Shown here: positions 19,444 to 29,139 of the stretch, piece after piece
Layout of the letters: each line of letters begins with the position of its first letter
Numbering within the stretch: the first letter of the stretch is position 1
Assembly: GCF_001905905.1 (NCBI RefSeq)
Contig: NZ_LIVT01000001.1
Span: 975,952-1,039,951 of the forward strand
Length of the DNA stretch: 64,000 nucleotides
Source: Streptomyces sp. CB02366
Lineage (GTDB): Bacteria > Actinomycetota > Actinomycetes > Streptomycetales > Streptomycetaceae
Reading direction: 5' to 3'
Position numbers and translations under genes: made by a program
The notes under the pieces: model-generated
Told to the model about the DNA's origin: nothing
Database searches by the model: none
Seen by the model: only the letters and a program-made list of their open reading frames with translations

Positions 19444-20423
19444 CGCCTCGCCGCACGACCGGCACCCTCCCGCCCGCGTACGGAGCGCCCGCCCGCGACG
19501 AGGAAACGTTCCGCCTCCGGGTGCCGCCGCCCCGGCCCCCGGGCGGCGCCGGGACCGGCTCCCCGCCCGCGTCCCGCTCCCGGTCGGCCGCGCGGTCGCG
19601 GGTGCGGGTGCGGCGGCAGCGGAACCGGCGGCGGGTGGTCTCGCTCGCCGTGCTGGCGCTCGTGGTGGCGGCGGGCGCGGCCCTGCTCGTCGGCCGGCCC
19701 TGGCAGGACGGGGGCGGCCCGGCGGACGCTGCTCCGGGCGCCGCGGCCCCGGCGGGCGGCCCGGACAACGCGTCCGAGCCGCTGGAGGACGCCCCCGCGC
19801 CCCCTCCCCCGCCGGCCCCGGCCCCGACCTCCTCCTCCGATGGCGACCCGGGCGCCGAGGACATCCCCGCCTCGGGGCCCGGCACGTTCACCGTGGCCCG
19901 GGCGGGCGTCGCCCCGAAGGGCCGGGGCAGCGCGTACCGGGTCGAGGTGGAGGACGGCATCGGCGTCGATCCCGACCGGGCCGCCGAGGAGATCGCCGCC
20001 GTCCTCGCCGATCCGCGCGGCTGGGGCCACGACGGTGAGCACACGTTCCGCCAGGTCGCCGACGGGTCGGCCGGGCTGGTGATCCGGATCGCCACTCCGG
20101 CGACCACCGACCGGATGTGCGGTGCGTACGGCCTCAGGACGCGCGGCGAGGTCAACTGCCGGGGCGGCGAGAAGGTGATGGTCAACCTGAAGCGCTGGCA
20201 GCTCGGTTCGCCGCAGTTCGACGGGCCCGTCGCGGAGTACCGGGCGCTGATCGTCAACCACGAGGTCGGCCACTGGCTGGGGCGCGGCCACGAGACGTGC
20301 CCGGGGAAGGGGCGTCCCGCGCCCGCGATGATGCAGCAGATCGACGGTTTGAAGGGGTGCGTCGCCAACGCCTGGCCGTACGACGCGAAGGGGCGCTACC
20401 TGGGCGGCCCGAAGGTGCCGTGA
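19440..20423 (+). CDS. Membrane-anchored DUF3152 protein, zincin-like metallopeptidase
   Basis: 327 aa. An Arg-rich cytoplasmic stretch leads to one transmembrane helix ([19 protein letters not shown], about residues 63-81), a Pro/Ala-rich linker, then the DUF3152 domain. HEVGH at 274-278 followed by WLGRGH fits the HExxHxxxxxH zinc motif, so extracytoplasmic peptidase activity is likely. Four Cys in the domain may form disulfides. The GTG at 19440 overlaps the preceding small ORF; a GTG at 19422 is an alternative. Confidence 0.82.
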   Translation: MTPRRTTGTLPPAYGAPARDEETFRLRVPPPRPPGGAGTGSPPASRSRSAARSRVRVRRQRNRRRVVSLAVLALVVAAGAALLVGRPWQDGGGPADAAPGAAAPAGGPDNASEPLEDAPAPPPPPAPAPTSSSDGDPGAEDIPASGPGTFTVARAGVAPKGRGSAYRVEVEDGIGVDPDRAAEEIAAVLADPRGWGHDGEHTFRQVADGSAGLVIRIATPATTDRMCGAYGLRTRGEVNCRGGEKVMVNLKRWQLGSPQFDGPVAEYRALIVNHEVGHWLGRGHETCPGKGRPAPAMMQQIDGLKGCVANAWPYDAKGRYLGGPKVP

Positions 20424-20468
20424 CCTGACCTGACCTCCCGTACCGAACCGGCTCCGGCCGGCAGGGCC

Positions 20469-21119
20469 TCAGCGGGCGCGGTGCACGAGCCGCCCCGCGA
20501 GGACCGTCGCCACGCAGCGGTCCGCGCCCGCCGCGTACAGCGCGCTCTCGTCGGGCACGTCGAAGACCGCGAGGTCCGCCCGGCCGCCCACGGTCAGCGG
20601 GGCGCCCGCCGTACGGGCCAGGCCGCCGCCCGCCGCGAAGGGGTCCAGGTCCGGCGGGCCCTCGCGTACGGGCGGCGGCGGGACCACGACCAGCCCCGAC
20701 CGGGCGACGGCCGCGCGCAGCGCCGGGTCGTCCGTGCCCAGCGGGCCGGCCAGGTGCGTGGTGCCGTGGCGCAGCATCCGCTGGAGGCCGCGCCGGACGC
20801 TGCCGGCCCGCCGGGTCGCGTCCATGGTCGCCGCGAGCCGGTCGAACGCCTCGCCCCACAGCGGGAGTTCTCCCAGCTCGTCGGCCTCGCGGGGGTCCGG
20901 GTGGTAGCAGCGGGTGAGCAGGTCGGCGGCCCGGTCCTGGCGCAGGCCGGGGGTGAGGACGCCGGGCCAGCGGCGGATGCGGGCGGCCGGGTGCGCGGCG
21001 GCGACCTCCGCGTACGGGCCGAGGGCGGCGATCCGGTCCCCGTCCACCGCGACCGCCCCGTCCACGACGGCCGCCGCGCCCACCGGCAGGACCAGGGGCG
21101 CGGCGTGGAGCGTCAGCAC
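20469..21119 (-). CDS. Truncated amidohydrolase-like protein downstream of mqnC
   Basis: 216 aa, about half the usual amidohydrolase length. The N-terminal beta domain (GAVAVDGDRIAALGP) and C-terminal beta strands (GRADLAVFDV...TVLAGRLVH) are typical of the imidazolonepropionase/deaminase group. The barrel is mostly missing, and the PGLRQD segment replaces the usual PG(L/F)(V/I)NxHxH, so the metal ligands are absent. It starts 7 bp after mqnC and probably shares its mRNA. Some futalosine pathways use an amidohydrolase deaminase (MqnX), but this protein lacks the residues for that reaction. Function unknown. Confidence 0.75.
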   Translation of the reverse strand: MLTLHAAPLVLPVGAAAVVDGAVAVDGDRIAALGPYAEVAAAHPAARIRRWPGVLTPGLRQDRAADLLTRCYHPDPREADELGELPLWGEAFDRLAATMDATRRAGSVRRGLQRMLRHGTTHLAGPLGTDDPALRAAVARSGLVVVPPPPVREGPPDLDPFAAGGGLARTAGAPLTVGGRADLAVFDVPDESALYAAGADRCVATVLAGRLVHRAR

Positions 21120-21126
21120 GGGGACG

Positions 21127-22326
21127 TCAGTTGGCGTTGAGGAGCTTGAGCTCCGGGTGGGCCGTGCCGCCCTCGATCGCGACGGACGAGATGTGCGAGA
21201 CGACGCGCTCGTCGACCGGGTCCTTCGCCGGGTCGTCGTGCACGACCAGGTGCTCGTACGTCGTGGCGCGCTGGGCGGGAACCCGGTCCGCCTTGCGGAT
21301 CAGGTCGATGATCTCCAGCCGGTTGGAGCGGTGCTTGGCCCCGGCCGAGGAGACGACGTTCTCCTCCAGCATGATCGAGCCGAGGTCGTCCGCGCCGTAG
21401 TGCAGCGACAGCTGGCCGACCTCCTTGCCGGTGGTCAGCCAGGAGCCCTGGATGTGGGCGACGTTGTCGAGGAAGAGCCGGGCGATGGCGATCATCCGCA
21501 GGTACTCGAAGAGGGTCGCCTGCGTCTGTCCCTTCAGCTTGTTGTTCTCCGGCTGGTAGGTGTACGGGATGAAGGCGCGGAAGCCGCCCGTGCGGTCCTG
21601 CACGTCCCGGATCATCCGCAGGTGCTCGATGCGCTCGGCGTTGGTCTCGCCGGTGCCCATCAGCATGGTGGAGGTCGACTCGACGCCGAGGCCGTGGGCG
21701 ATCTCCATGATCTCCAGCCAGCGCTCGCCGGACTCCTTGAGCGGGGCGATGGCGGTGCGCGGCCGGGCGGGCAGCAGCTCGGCGCCCGCGCCCGCGAAGG
21801 AGTCGAGCCCGGCGGCGTGGATGCGGCGGATGGCCTCCTCGGCGGAGACCTTCGAGATCCGGGCCATGTGCTCGATCTCCGAGGCGCCCAGCGAGTGGAT
21901 GACCAGCTGCGGGAACGCCTTCTTGATCGCGGAGAAGTGCTCCTCGTAGTACTCCACGCCGAAGTCCGGGTGGTGGCCGCCCTGGAACATGATCTGGGTG
22001 CCGCCCAGCTCCACGGTCTCCGCGCAGCGGCGCAGGATGTCGTCGAGGTCGCGGGTCCAGCCCTTGGCGGTGTCCTTGGGCGGGGCGTAGAAGGCGCAGA
22101 ACTTGCAGGCCGTCACGCACACGTTGGTGTAGTTGATGTTGCGCTCGATGATGTACGTCGCGATGTGCTCCGTACCGGCGTAGCGGCGGCGGCGTACGGC
22201 GTCGGCGGCGGCGCCCAGGGCGTGCAGCGGCGCGGACCGGTAGAGGTCGAGCGCCTCCTCGGGGGTGATCCGACCGCCTTCGGCGGCTCGGTCGAGGACG
22301 GGCTGAAGGTCGGCCTTCTCGGTCAC
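21127..22326 (-). CDS. mqnC: Cyclic dehypoxanthinyl futalosine synthase (radical SAM)
   Basis: A 399-aa radical SAM enzyme that cyclises dehypoxanthine futalosine in the futalosine route to menaquinone. The [4Fe-4S]/SAM motif CxxxCxxC is C70, C74 and C77. Other family marks are IMFQGGHHPDFG, SFAGAGAELL and TSTMLMGTGE. The GTG at 22326 follows GAAAGGTGA. The pathway assignment is supported by mqnA 2.5 kb away on the same strand. Confidence 0.95.
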   Translation of the reverse strand: MTEKADLQPVLDRAAEGGRITPEEALDLYRSAPLHALGAAADAVRRRRYAGTEHIATYIIERNINYTNVCVTACKFCAFYAPPKDTAKGWTRDLDDILRRCAETVELGGTQIMFQGGHHPDFGVEYYEEHFSAIKKAFPQLVIHSLGASEIEHMARISKVSAEEAIRRIHAAGLDSFAGAGAELLPARPRTAIAPLKESGERWLEIMEIAHGLGVESTSTMLMGTGETNAERIEHLRMIRDVQDRTGGFRAFIPYTYQPENNKLKGQTQATLFEYLRMIAIARLFLDNVAHIQGSWLTTGKEVGQLSLHYGADDLGSIMLEENVVSSAGAKHRSNRLEIIDLIRKADRVPAQRATTYEHLVVHDDPAKDPVDERVVSHISSVAIEGGTAHPELKLLNAN

Positions 22327-22398
22327 CGGGCTGTCACCTTTCGGCGGTTTCTTCGACGATCCACGGACCGATCCAGCGTACGCCAGCCCCTTGCGCGA

Positions 22399-24447
22399 TC
22401 AGTCGCCGGACCGGGTGAGCCTGCCGTACGGGAGACCGGCGGCGCGTTCCTTCGAGCGGTAGTCCAGGGCGCCGTCCCCGGTGAGGCGGAAGACCAGGTC
22501 GGCCTCGGCGTCGGTGCACAGGCCGGGGGTGCTGGGGCGGTCCGGGTCGGTGGTCTCGCGGATGTTCAGCTCCTTCGCGGTGCCGGAGACGAGCGTGCCG
22601 ACGCTGTTGCAGGTGACGGTGACCCCGAGCTGGGAGATCGTCGTGCTCATCCGGACGACCCGCGCGCCGCGTCTCCCCTCGGTGAAGACGGCGGTGAGCG
22701 TGCCGTGGGGCTGTCCGGTCGTCTTCTCGGTGACCGAACCCTTCCAGGTGCCGACGTACGCCTTCGGCAGCGCGCGGACCGGGGGCCCGCCCGCGTCGCC
22801 GGTGCCGGTGGGCGACGGCTTCTCCCCGGCCGGCGGGTGCTCGGAAGCGGAGGCGGAGGGCTTCCCCGCCGCGTCCGTGCCCCGGTCGGCGTCGCCCTCC
22901 GGGAAGAAGCCGTCGAGCAGGCCGGTGCCGAGGGTGACGACGGCGAGCGCGCCCGCCACGGCCAGGGCGACGGTGCAGCTGACCCGGCGGCTGCGGCGCT
23001 CCCCGGCGCCCGGCCCGTCCTCGGCACTGACGGTGACGGAGAAGCGGGGGTCGGCGGTGCGCTGCCCCGGCAGGCCGCCCGGGCCGGGCCCCCGGCCGCC
23101 GTCGCTCTGCCGGTAGGTCCCGGCGTGCGTGGGGGGCGGGGGCGAGGTGGAGGCGGGCCGCGCGCGCGGGGGCGCCGACGGCGGGGGCGGGGGCGGGGGC
23201 GGCGTCCCGTACGCGTCGTCCTGCGGATGCGGTGCGCCGTACAGGTCGTCCTGCGGATGCGGCGCCCTGAACGGTACGTCCCGCGGCGCTTCCTGCGGGC
23301 GGGGCTCCCCGTACGCCTCGTCCCGCGGAGCTTCCTGCGGGCGCGGTGTCCCGTACGCCTCCTCCTGCGGGCGCGGTGGTCCGTAGGGCGCGTCCCGGGC
23401 CGGGCGCTGCGGCCTGTACGCCGCGTCCTGCGGGGGCGGGGGGACGGGAGGTCCGAACGGCCCGCCGCCCCGGCCCGGCGCGGCCGTTCCCGGCCCGGCT
23501 CCCAGCGAGGCGCTGCTGAACGGTACGGGCCCCGACTGCACCGGCCCGTCCTGCGGCTCCAGGTCCAGCAGCGCCACCGCCGACCGGCTGACCTCGCTCA
23601 CCAGCCGGGCCGGCAGCCAGCCGCCCGCCACCATCGCCGCCGCCCCCTCCGGGGCGAGCGCCCGTGCCAGGTCGGCCGGGGCGGGGCGGGCCGCCGGGTC
23701 CTTGGCCAGGCAGCCCTCGACCACCGCGCGCAGCTCGCCCTCCAGCTCGCCCAGCTCGGGTTCCTCGTGGACCACCTTGTAGAGGAGGACGGCGGAGGAG
23801 TCGCCGGGGAAGGGGGCCTCGCCCGTCGCCGCGTACGCCAGGACCGCGCCCAGCGAGAAGACGTCGGCCGCGCCCGAGACGTCCACACCCCGGATCTGCT
23901 CGGGCGCCATGTAACCGGGCGAGCCGACCGAGACCCCGGTGGAGGTGAGCGAGACGGTCGCGCCGAGCGCCCGCGCGATACCGAAGTCGATGAGGCGGGG
24001 CCCGTCGAGGGCGAGCAGCACGTTGGACGGCTTCACATCGCGGTGGACGATGCCCTGGCCGTGGACGGCGGCCAGCGCCTCGGCCAGCCCCGCGCCCAGG
24101 GTCCGTACCGCGTGCTCGGGCAGCGGGCCGTGCTCGGTGATCGCCTGGGAGAGCGGCGGCCCGGCCACGTACCCGGTCGCCACCCACGGCACCGGCGCGT
24201 CCGGGTCCGCGTCCAGGACGGGCGCGGTCCACTGGGCTCCGACGCGCCGGGCCGCCTCCACCTCGCGCCGGAACCGGGCGCGGAACTGCTCGTCGAGCGC
24301 GAAATGGGGGTGGACGACCTTGACCGCGACGGTGCGCCCGCCCGCGCTGCGCCCCAGATAGACCCGGCCCATGCCGCCCGCGCCGAGCCTGCCGAGCAGG
24401 CGGTAGGCGCCGATGGTGTGCGGTTCGCCCGCTTCCAGCGGCTGCAT
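22399..24447 (-). CDS. Transmembrane Ser/Thr protein kinase (Hanks type)
   Basis: 682 aa. The kinase domain covers about residues 14-270, with the Gly loop GAGGMG (22-27), K43, HRDVKPSN (135-142) and DFG (154-156). A Pro-rich linker follows, built of repeated PRPQEAPRDEAYG-like units. One transmembrane helix (about 515-540) leads to a C-terminal extracytoplasmic domain of about 130 residues that may sense a signal. AGGGGGAG precedes the ATG at 24447. It lies between mqnA and mqnC on the same strand, but a 370-bp gap separates it from mqnA, so it probably has its own promoter. Confidence 0.92.
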   Translation of the reverse strand: MQPLEAGEPHTIGAYRLLGRLGAGGMGRVYLGRSAGGRTVAVKVVHPHFALDEQFRARFRREVEAARRVGAQWTAPVLDADPDAPVPWVATGYVAGPPLSQAITEHGPLPEHAVRTLGAGLAEALAAVHGQGIVHRDVKPSNVLLALDGPRLIDFGIARALGATVSLTSTGVSVGSPGYMAPEQIRGVDVSGAADVFSLGAVLAYAATGEAPFPGDSSAVLLYKVVHEEPELGELEGELRAVVEGCLAKDPAARPAPADLARALAPEGAAAMVAGGWLPARLVSEVSRSAVALLDLEPQDGPVQSGPVPFSSASLGAGPGTAAPGRGGGPFGPPVPPPPQDAAYRPQRPARDAPYGPPRPQEEAYGTPRPQEAPRDEAYGEPRPQEAPRDVPFRAPHPQDDLYGAPHPQDDAYGTPPPPPPPPSAPPRARPASTSPPPPTHAGTYRQSDGGRGPGPGGLPGQRTADPRFSVTVSAEDGPGAGERRSRRVSCTVALAVAGALAVVTLGTGLLDGFFPEGDADRGTDAAGKPSASASEHPPAGEKPSPTGTGDAGGPPVRALPKAYVGTWKGSVTEKTTGQPHGTLTAVFTEGRRGARVVRMSTTISQLGVTVTCNSVGTLVSGTAKELNIRETTDPDRPSTPGLCTDAEADLVFRLTGDGALDYRSKERAAGLPYGRLTRSGD

Positions 24448-24815
24448 CGTTGGACTCCCCCTGTGAACCCTGCGGACGGTGGAACCGTGGACGGCGGAGC
24501 CTGTGGACGGTCCGGGTCCGGACCGAAGCCTAGGGGGCGCCACCGGCCCGGTCACCGGGAAACGGCCGGACCATTCCCCCTTCTCCGGTCAGGAGGGGAT
24601 CATTTCCCCCGGGGAAAGGCGCGAATGCGCTGTTCCACCGCCTCCCATTCCCTATCCGGAACGGTATCCGGAGCGGGTATCGCACACGGTTTCGCCGGGC
24701 GCGGTATCGGGACACCTGCGCGAGGCCCTCTTCGCGGACGCCCGTCCGGCGCCCTTCTCCCGGAGCCCCCGCGCCCTCTTCCGGGGGAAAAGCGAATTCC
24801 CCCCCGGGGAACGGC
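24448..24815. other. Intergenic region with palindromes, mqnA to kinase gene
   Basis: No gene is supported. It holds TTTCCCCCGGGGAAA (24603-24617), a near-perfect palindrome, a related TTCCCCCCCGGGGAA near 24797-24811 just past the mqnA stop, and three spaced copies of a (GT)ATCCGGA-like element between 24653 and 24681. The second palindrome may act as the mqnA terminator; the others may control the kinase gene. Confidence 0.45.
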
Positions 24816-25709
<894 letters not shown>

Positions 25710-25904
25710 GACCCGCGTCCGGCCGGGGGCGCCACCGGGGCCGTGCGCCCCCTCCCGCGCCGGGTCCGCACACCGGTCCGCGCCGCCCCGCGGGGCCCCC
25801 TCCGGAAGGGGCTCCCGGACGGCTCTCCCCGAACGTCCCGCGGGGCTGTTCAAACATACGGGTGAAGTGATCTTTCCCTCTACCGCTCTCCGGAGACCCC
25901 ATGC

Positions 25905-25910
25905 TAGGCT
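25905..25910 (+). promoter_or_regulatory. Candidate -10 of the cold-shock gene
   Basis: TAGGCT preceded by TGC (extended -10 form). Transcription from about 25917 would give a leader of about 125 nt. The -35 region (ACCGCT) is weak. Confidence 0.5.
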
Positions 25911-25948
25911 CGCCGCCAAGTTGCAGTTTGGTTTCCCTTGCAGTACAG

Positions 25949-25983
25949 AGCCTGCGGAGCATGTAACCCGCAGGCTTTTGTAG
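25949..25983 (+). promoter_or_regulatory. Attenuator-like hairpin in the cold-shock mRNA leader
   Basis: AGCCTGCGG (25949-25957) pairs perfectly with CCGCAGGCT (25968-25976) and is followed by TTTTG and TTTT, the form of an intrinsic terminator. It lies between the promoter and the start codon. Further on, CCCTT (26020s) can pair with the AAGG of the ribosome site. Conditional termination or temperature-dependent translation is inferred. Confidence 0.55.
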
Positions 25984-26041
25984 TTTTCAGACTTGTTTGC
26001 AGGTTCTGGAGCAGGGCAACCCTTTGGCCCAAGGAGGGCTT

Positions 26042-26245
26042 ATGGCTACCGGAACCGTCAAGTGGTTCAACGCTGAAAAGGGCTTCGGCTTCATCGCCCA
26101 GGACGGCGGCGGCCCGGATGTCTTCGTTCACTACTCCGCGATCAACGCGTCCGGGTTCCGCTCCCTCGAGGAGAACCAGGTCGTGAACTTCGACGTCACT
26201 CAGGGGCCCAAGGGTCCGCAGGCTGAGAACGTCACCCCGGCCTAG
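26042..26245 (+). CDS. Cold-shock domain protein
   Basis: A 67-aa single OB-fold nucleic-acid chaperone, full length for the family. RNP-1 is KGFGFIA and RNP-2 is [15 protein letters not shown] is an excellent ribosome site 7 nt before the ATG. The long structured leader suggests post-transcriptional control. The gene is monocistronic and ends at a strong hairpin. Confidence 0.96.
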   Translation: MATGTVKWFNAEKGFGFIAQDGGGPDVFVHYSAINASGFRSLEENQVVNFDVTQGPKGPQAENVTPA

Positions 26246-26286
26246 TTGCCCGGGTCGGCCGATCGCGGTCGCACCAGCAGTACCCA

Positions 26287-26328
26287 AGGAGCCCTGCTCC
26301 CCCGCCGCGGCGGGGGAGCAGGGCTCCT
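26287..26328. terminator. Perfect 42-bp palindromic terminator
   Basis: Two exactly complementary 21-nt arms starting AGGAGCCCTGCTCCCC. It serves the cold-shock gene and the convergent ABC operon. Confidence 0.88.
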
Positions 26329-26360
26329 GCCTGTTCCCGGCCCGGGGGCCGGGCCGCCCG

Positions 26361-27191
26361 TCAGACCGCGGCGGCCCGGGCGGCGACCGCGTCGGCCGGG
26401 TTCCAGCCCGCGCGCGGCACCGAGGCGAGCAGCAGCCGGGTGTACGGGTCGCGGGGCGCGGCCAGCACGTCGGCGGTCGGGCCCTGTTCGACGGCCGTCC
26501 CGCGCCGCATCACGACGACCTCGTCGGTGACGTGCTGCACCACCGCCAGGTCGTGGCTGACGAAGACCAGGGCGACCTCGGTGTCCCGGCGGATCTCGTC
26601 GAGCAGGTGCAGGATCTGGGCCTGGATCGACACGTCGAGCGCCGCCACCGCCTCGTCCAGCACCAGCACCTTCGGGTCGACGGCGAGCGCGCGGGCGATG
26701 GCCAGGCGCTGCCGCTGCCCGCCGGAGAGCCCGTACGGCAGGGCCTCCGCCTCGCGCGACCCGAGGCCGACCCGGTCCAGCAGCCCGTCCGCGAGACCGG
26801 CCGGACGGCCGTGCAGCCGCAGCGCGGTGGTCAGGCAGCGACGGGCGGTGAGCCGGGGGTCGAGCGAGAGGTAGGGGTCCTGGAACACCATCTGGATCTC
26901 CCGCGCACGGGCCAGCCGCGCCGCCTTCCCGCGCGGGGCGGTGAGCCCCCGGACCCGCCCCTGGACCCGGACCGTCCCGGCGTCCGGGCGGACCAGGCCC
27001 ACCAGCATCCGGGCCACGGTCGTCTTGCCGGAGCCGGACTCCCCCACGATGCCGAGCGAGCCGCCCGCCGGAACGGTGAAGCCGATGCCGTCGGCGGCGG
27101 TGAGGCGGCCCTTTCCGGGCAGCGGGTACGTCTTGCGCAGGCCCTCGACCGCCAGCAGCGGCGCGGGGTCCTGCTTCGTGGGGAGCGTCAT
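26361..27191 (-). CDS. Oligopeptide/dipeptide ABC transporter ATPase, DppF/OppF type
   Basis: A 276-aa ATP-binding subunit. Walker A is GESGSGKTT, the signature is LSGGQRQRL, Walker B is VLVLDEAVAALD, and the switch region is FVSHDL. In Walker B the usual DEPTSALD is DEAVAALD. The ATG at 27191 overlaps the upstream ATPase stop by 4 bp. It is the last gene of a five-gene import operon plus hydrolase. Confidence 0.92.
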   Translation of the reverse strand: MTLPTKQDPAPLLAVEGLRKTYPLPGKGRLTAADGIGFTVPAGGSLGIVGESGSGKTTVARMLVGLVRPDAGTVRVQGRVRGLTAPRGKAARLARAREIQMVFQDPYLSLDPRLTARRCLTTALRLHGRPAGLADGLLDRVGLGSREAEALPYGLSGGQRQRLAIARALAVDPKVLVLDEAVAALDVSIQAQILHLLDEIRRDTEVALVFVSHDLAVVQHVTDEVVVMRRGTAVEQGPTADVLAAPRDPYTRLLLASVPRAGWNPADAVAARAAAV

Positions 27192-28282
27192 CGGCTGCCG
27201 CCCTTCTGCGCGGTCGCGGCTTCGGTCCGCCGGGGCGGCGGCTGCAGGGGGACCGGCCGGGACAGCCGGCGGCAGGCGGCGGAGCCCGTACCGCCGTCCC
27301 CGTCGCCGTCCAGGGGCGCCGGCTCGGGCCGCCAGGTCGCGCACTCCGGTTCGGCGTCCGGGCAGCGCTCGACGAAGGGGCAGCCCGCGAAGGCGTCGGC
27401 CAGCGACGGCGGCTTCCCCGGGATCGGCCGGATCTCGCGGCGTCCCTCCCCCAGCGTCGGGGAACAGGCCAGCAGCCCCCGGGTGTAGGGGTGGCGGGGC
27501 CGCTCGAACAGGTCTCCGGCGGTCCGTTCCTCGACGACCCGGCCCGCGTACATCACGTACACCCGGTCGCAGTAGGCGGCGGCCAGGTGCAGATCGTGGG
27601 TGATGAACAGCAGGCCGAGGCCGCGTTCGGCGCGCAGGGTGCGCAGGAGGGCGAGGATCTCCGCCTGGGTGGTGACGTCCAGGGCGCTGGTGGCCTCGTC
27701 GGCCAGCAGCAGCCGCGGTTCGGCGGCCAGCGCACCGGCGATGACGACGCGTTGGAGCATGCCGCCGGAGAGTTCGTGCGGGCGCTGGCGGACCCGGCGC
27801 TCCGGGTCGTCGAGTCCGACCGCGTCGAGGAGTTCGACCGCGCGCTCCCGGGCGGCCCGGCCGGCCGCCCCGGTCCCGGCGGCGGCGAGCCGCTCGACGA
27901 GGAAGTCCCCGATACGGCGGACCGGGTTGAGGGCGGCGCGCGGGTCCTGGTGGACCAGGGCCACGGTCCGGGCCCGGTGGGCGCGCAGCTCCTCGCCCCG
28001 CAGGGCGAGGACGTCGCGGCCCTCCACCCGGACGGAGCCGTCGAGGGCCGTCCCCGCCGGGAGCGTGCGCAGGGCGGCCTTGGCGGTCGTGGACTTGCCG
28101 GAACCGGACTCGCCGACCAGGCCGACGACTTCGCCGCTCGCGACCCGCAGGGAGACCTGGTCCAGGACGGGGCGGGCGGTGCCGGGGAGGCGGAGGGTGA
28201 GGCGGTCGATGTCGAGGAGCACGGTGTCACTTCCCGGTGCGGCGGATCGCGCCGCGTCGTGTCGCGCGGGGGCGTCGGGCAT
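27188..28282 (-). CDS. Oligopeptide/dipeptide ABC transporter ATPase, DppD/OppD type
   Basis: A 364-aa ATP-binding subunit. Walker A is GESGSGKST, the signature is LSGGMLQRV, and Walker B is LLLADEATSALD. The C-terminal region has the peptide-transporter motif HPYTRGLLACSP and the Cys-rich GCPFVERCPD...C segment that can hold an iron-sulfur cluster in this subfamily. GGGAGGTAA precedes the ATG. It starts 5 bp after the permease stop. Confidence 0.92.
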   Translation of the reverse strand: MPDAPARHDAARSAAPGSDTVLLDIDRLTLRLPGTARPVLDQVSLRVASGEVVGLVGESGSGKSTTAKAALRTLPAGTALDGSVRVEGRDVLALRGEELRAHRARTVALVHQDPRAALNPVRRIGDFLVERLAAAGTGAAGRAARERAVELLDAVGLDDPERRVRQRPHELSGGMLQRVVIAGALAAEPRLLLADEATSALDVTTQAEILALLRTLRAERGLGLLFITHDLHLAAAYCDRVYVMYAGRVVEERTAGDLFERPRHPYTRGLLACSPTLGEGRREIRPIPGKPPSLADAFAGCPFVERCPDAEPECATWRPEPAPLDGDGDGGTGSAACRRLSRPVPLQPPPRRTEAATAQKGGSR

Positions 28283-28287
28283 GGCGG

Positions 28288-29139
28288 TTACCTCCCGTGG
28301 GCGAGTCGGTCGGCGGCCCGGACCCCGACGACGTTGAAGGAGACGACCACCAGGGCGATGGCGACGCCGGGCACCAGCGAGGGCAGCAGCGCCCCCTGGA
28401 CGACGGCCGCCTGCCCCTCCTGCACCATCAGCCCCCAGTCGGAGCTGGGCGGCTGGGCGCCGAATCCGAGGTAGGAGAGCGTGGCCAGGGACATCAGGGC
28501 CTCGCCGAAGAGGACCACCAGGTAGCCGATGACGGAGCGGCCGAGGTTGGGGACGAGGTGGAAGGCGCAGATCCGCAGGCCGCCCATGCCCTGGACGCGG
28601 TAGGCGTCGATGTAGGGCTTGCGGCGCTCGGAGAGGGCCACGGACCGGGTGTACTTGGCGACGGTCGGCGTGTACGCGAGGCCCAGGGCCAGCACGGAGG
28701 TGGTCATCCCGGCGCCGAAGACCGCGATGATCAGCACGGTGAACAGCAGCCCCGGGAAGGCGTACATGACGTCGGTGAGCCGGGAGATCGCCGTGTCGGC
28801 CCAGCCGCCGCGCCAGGCCGCCAGGGTGCCGAGCGCGATGCCGAGCACGGCGGCGACGGCGAGCAGGAGCGCCGGGGCGACGAGGCTGGTGCGGGCCCCG
28901 TACAGCACCCGCGACAGCAGGTCCTGCCCGGAGGAGTCGGTGCCGAGGAGGTGGTCGCCGGTGGTCCCGGCCAGCGAGGCGGAGAGGTCGATGGCGTCGG
29001 GGGCGTACGGGGCGATCAGCGGGGCGAGGAGGGCGGCGAGCACCACCAGGCCGAGGACCGCGCCCGCGAGGAACGTCCCGTAGGGGCGGCGGGCGGCCCG
29101 GATCTCCACCGGGGCCGGGGCGAGGGCCGGGGCGGTCAT
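28288..29139 (-). CDS. Peptide ABC transporter permease, DppC type
   Basis: 283 aa with about six transmembrane helices. The N-terminal OppC_N helix, the HLLGTDSSGQDLLSRVLYGAR motif and the EAA-type loop (EALMSLATLSYLGFG) are visible. The ATG at 29139 overlaps the DppB-type stop by 4 bp. Confidence 0.93.
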   Translation of the reverse strand: MTAPALAPAPVEIRAARRPYGTFLAGAVLGLVVLAALLAPLIAPYAPDAIDLSASLAGTTGDHLLGTDSSGQDLLSRVLYGARTSLVAPALLLAVAAVLGIALGTLAAWRGGWADTAISRLTDVMYAFPGLLFTVLIIAVFGAGMTTSVLALGLAYTPTVAKYTRSVALSERRKPYIDAYRVQGMGGLRICAFHLVPNLGRSVIGYLVVLFGEALMSLATLSYLGFGAQPPSSDWGLMVQEGQAAVVQGALLPSLVPGVAIALVVVSFNVVGVRAADRLAHGR

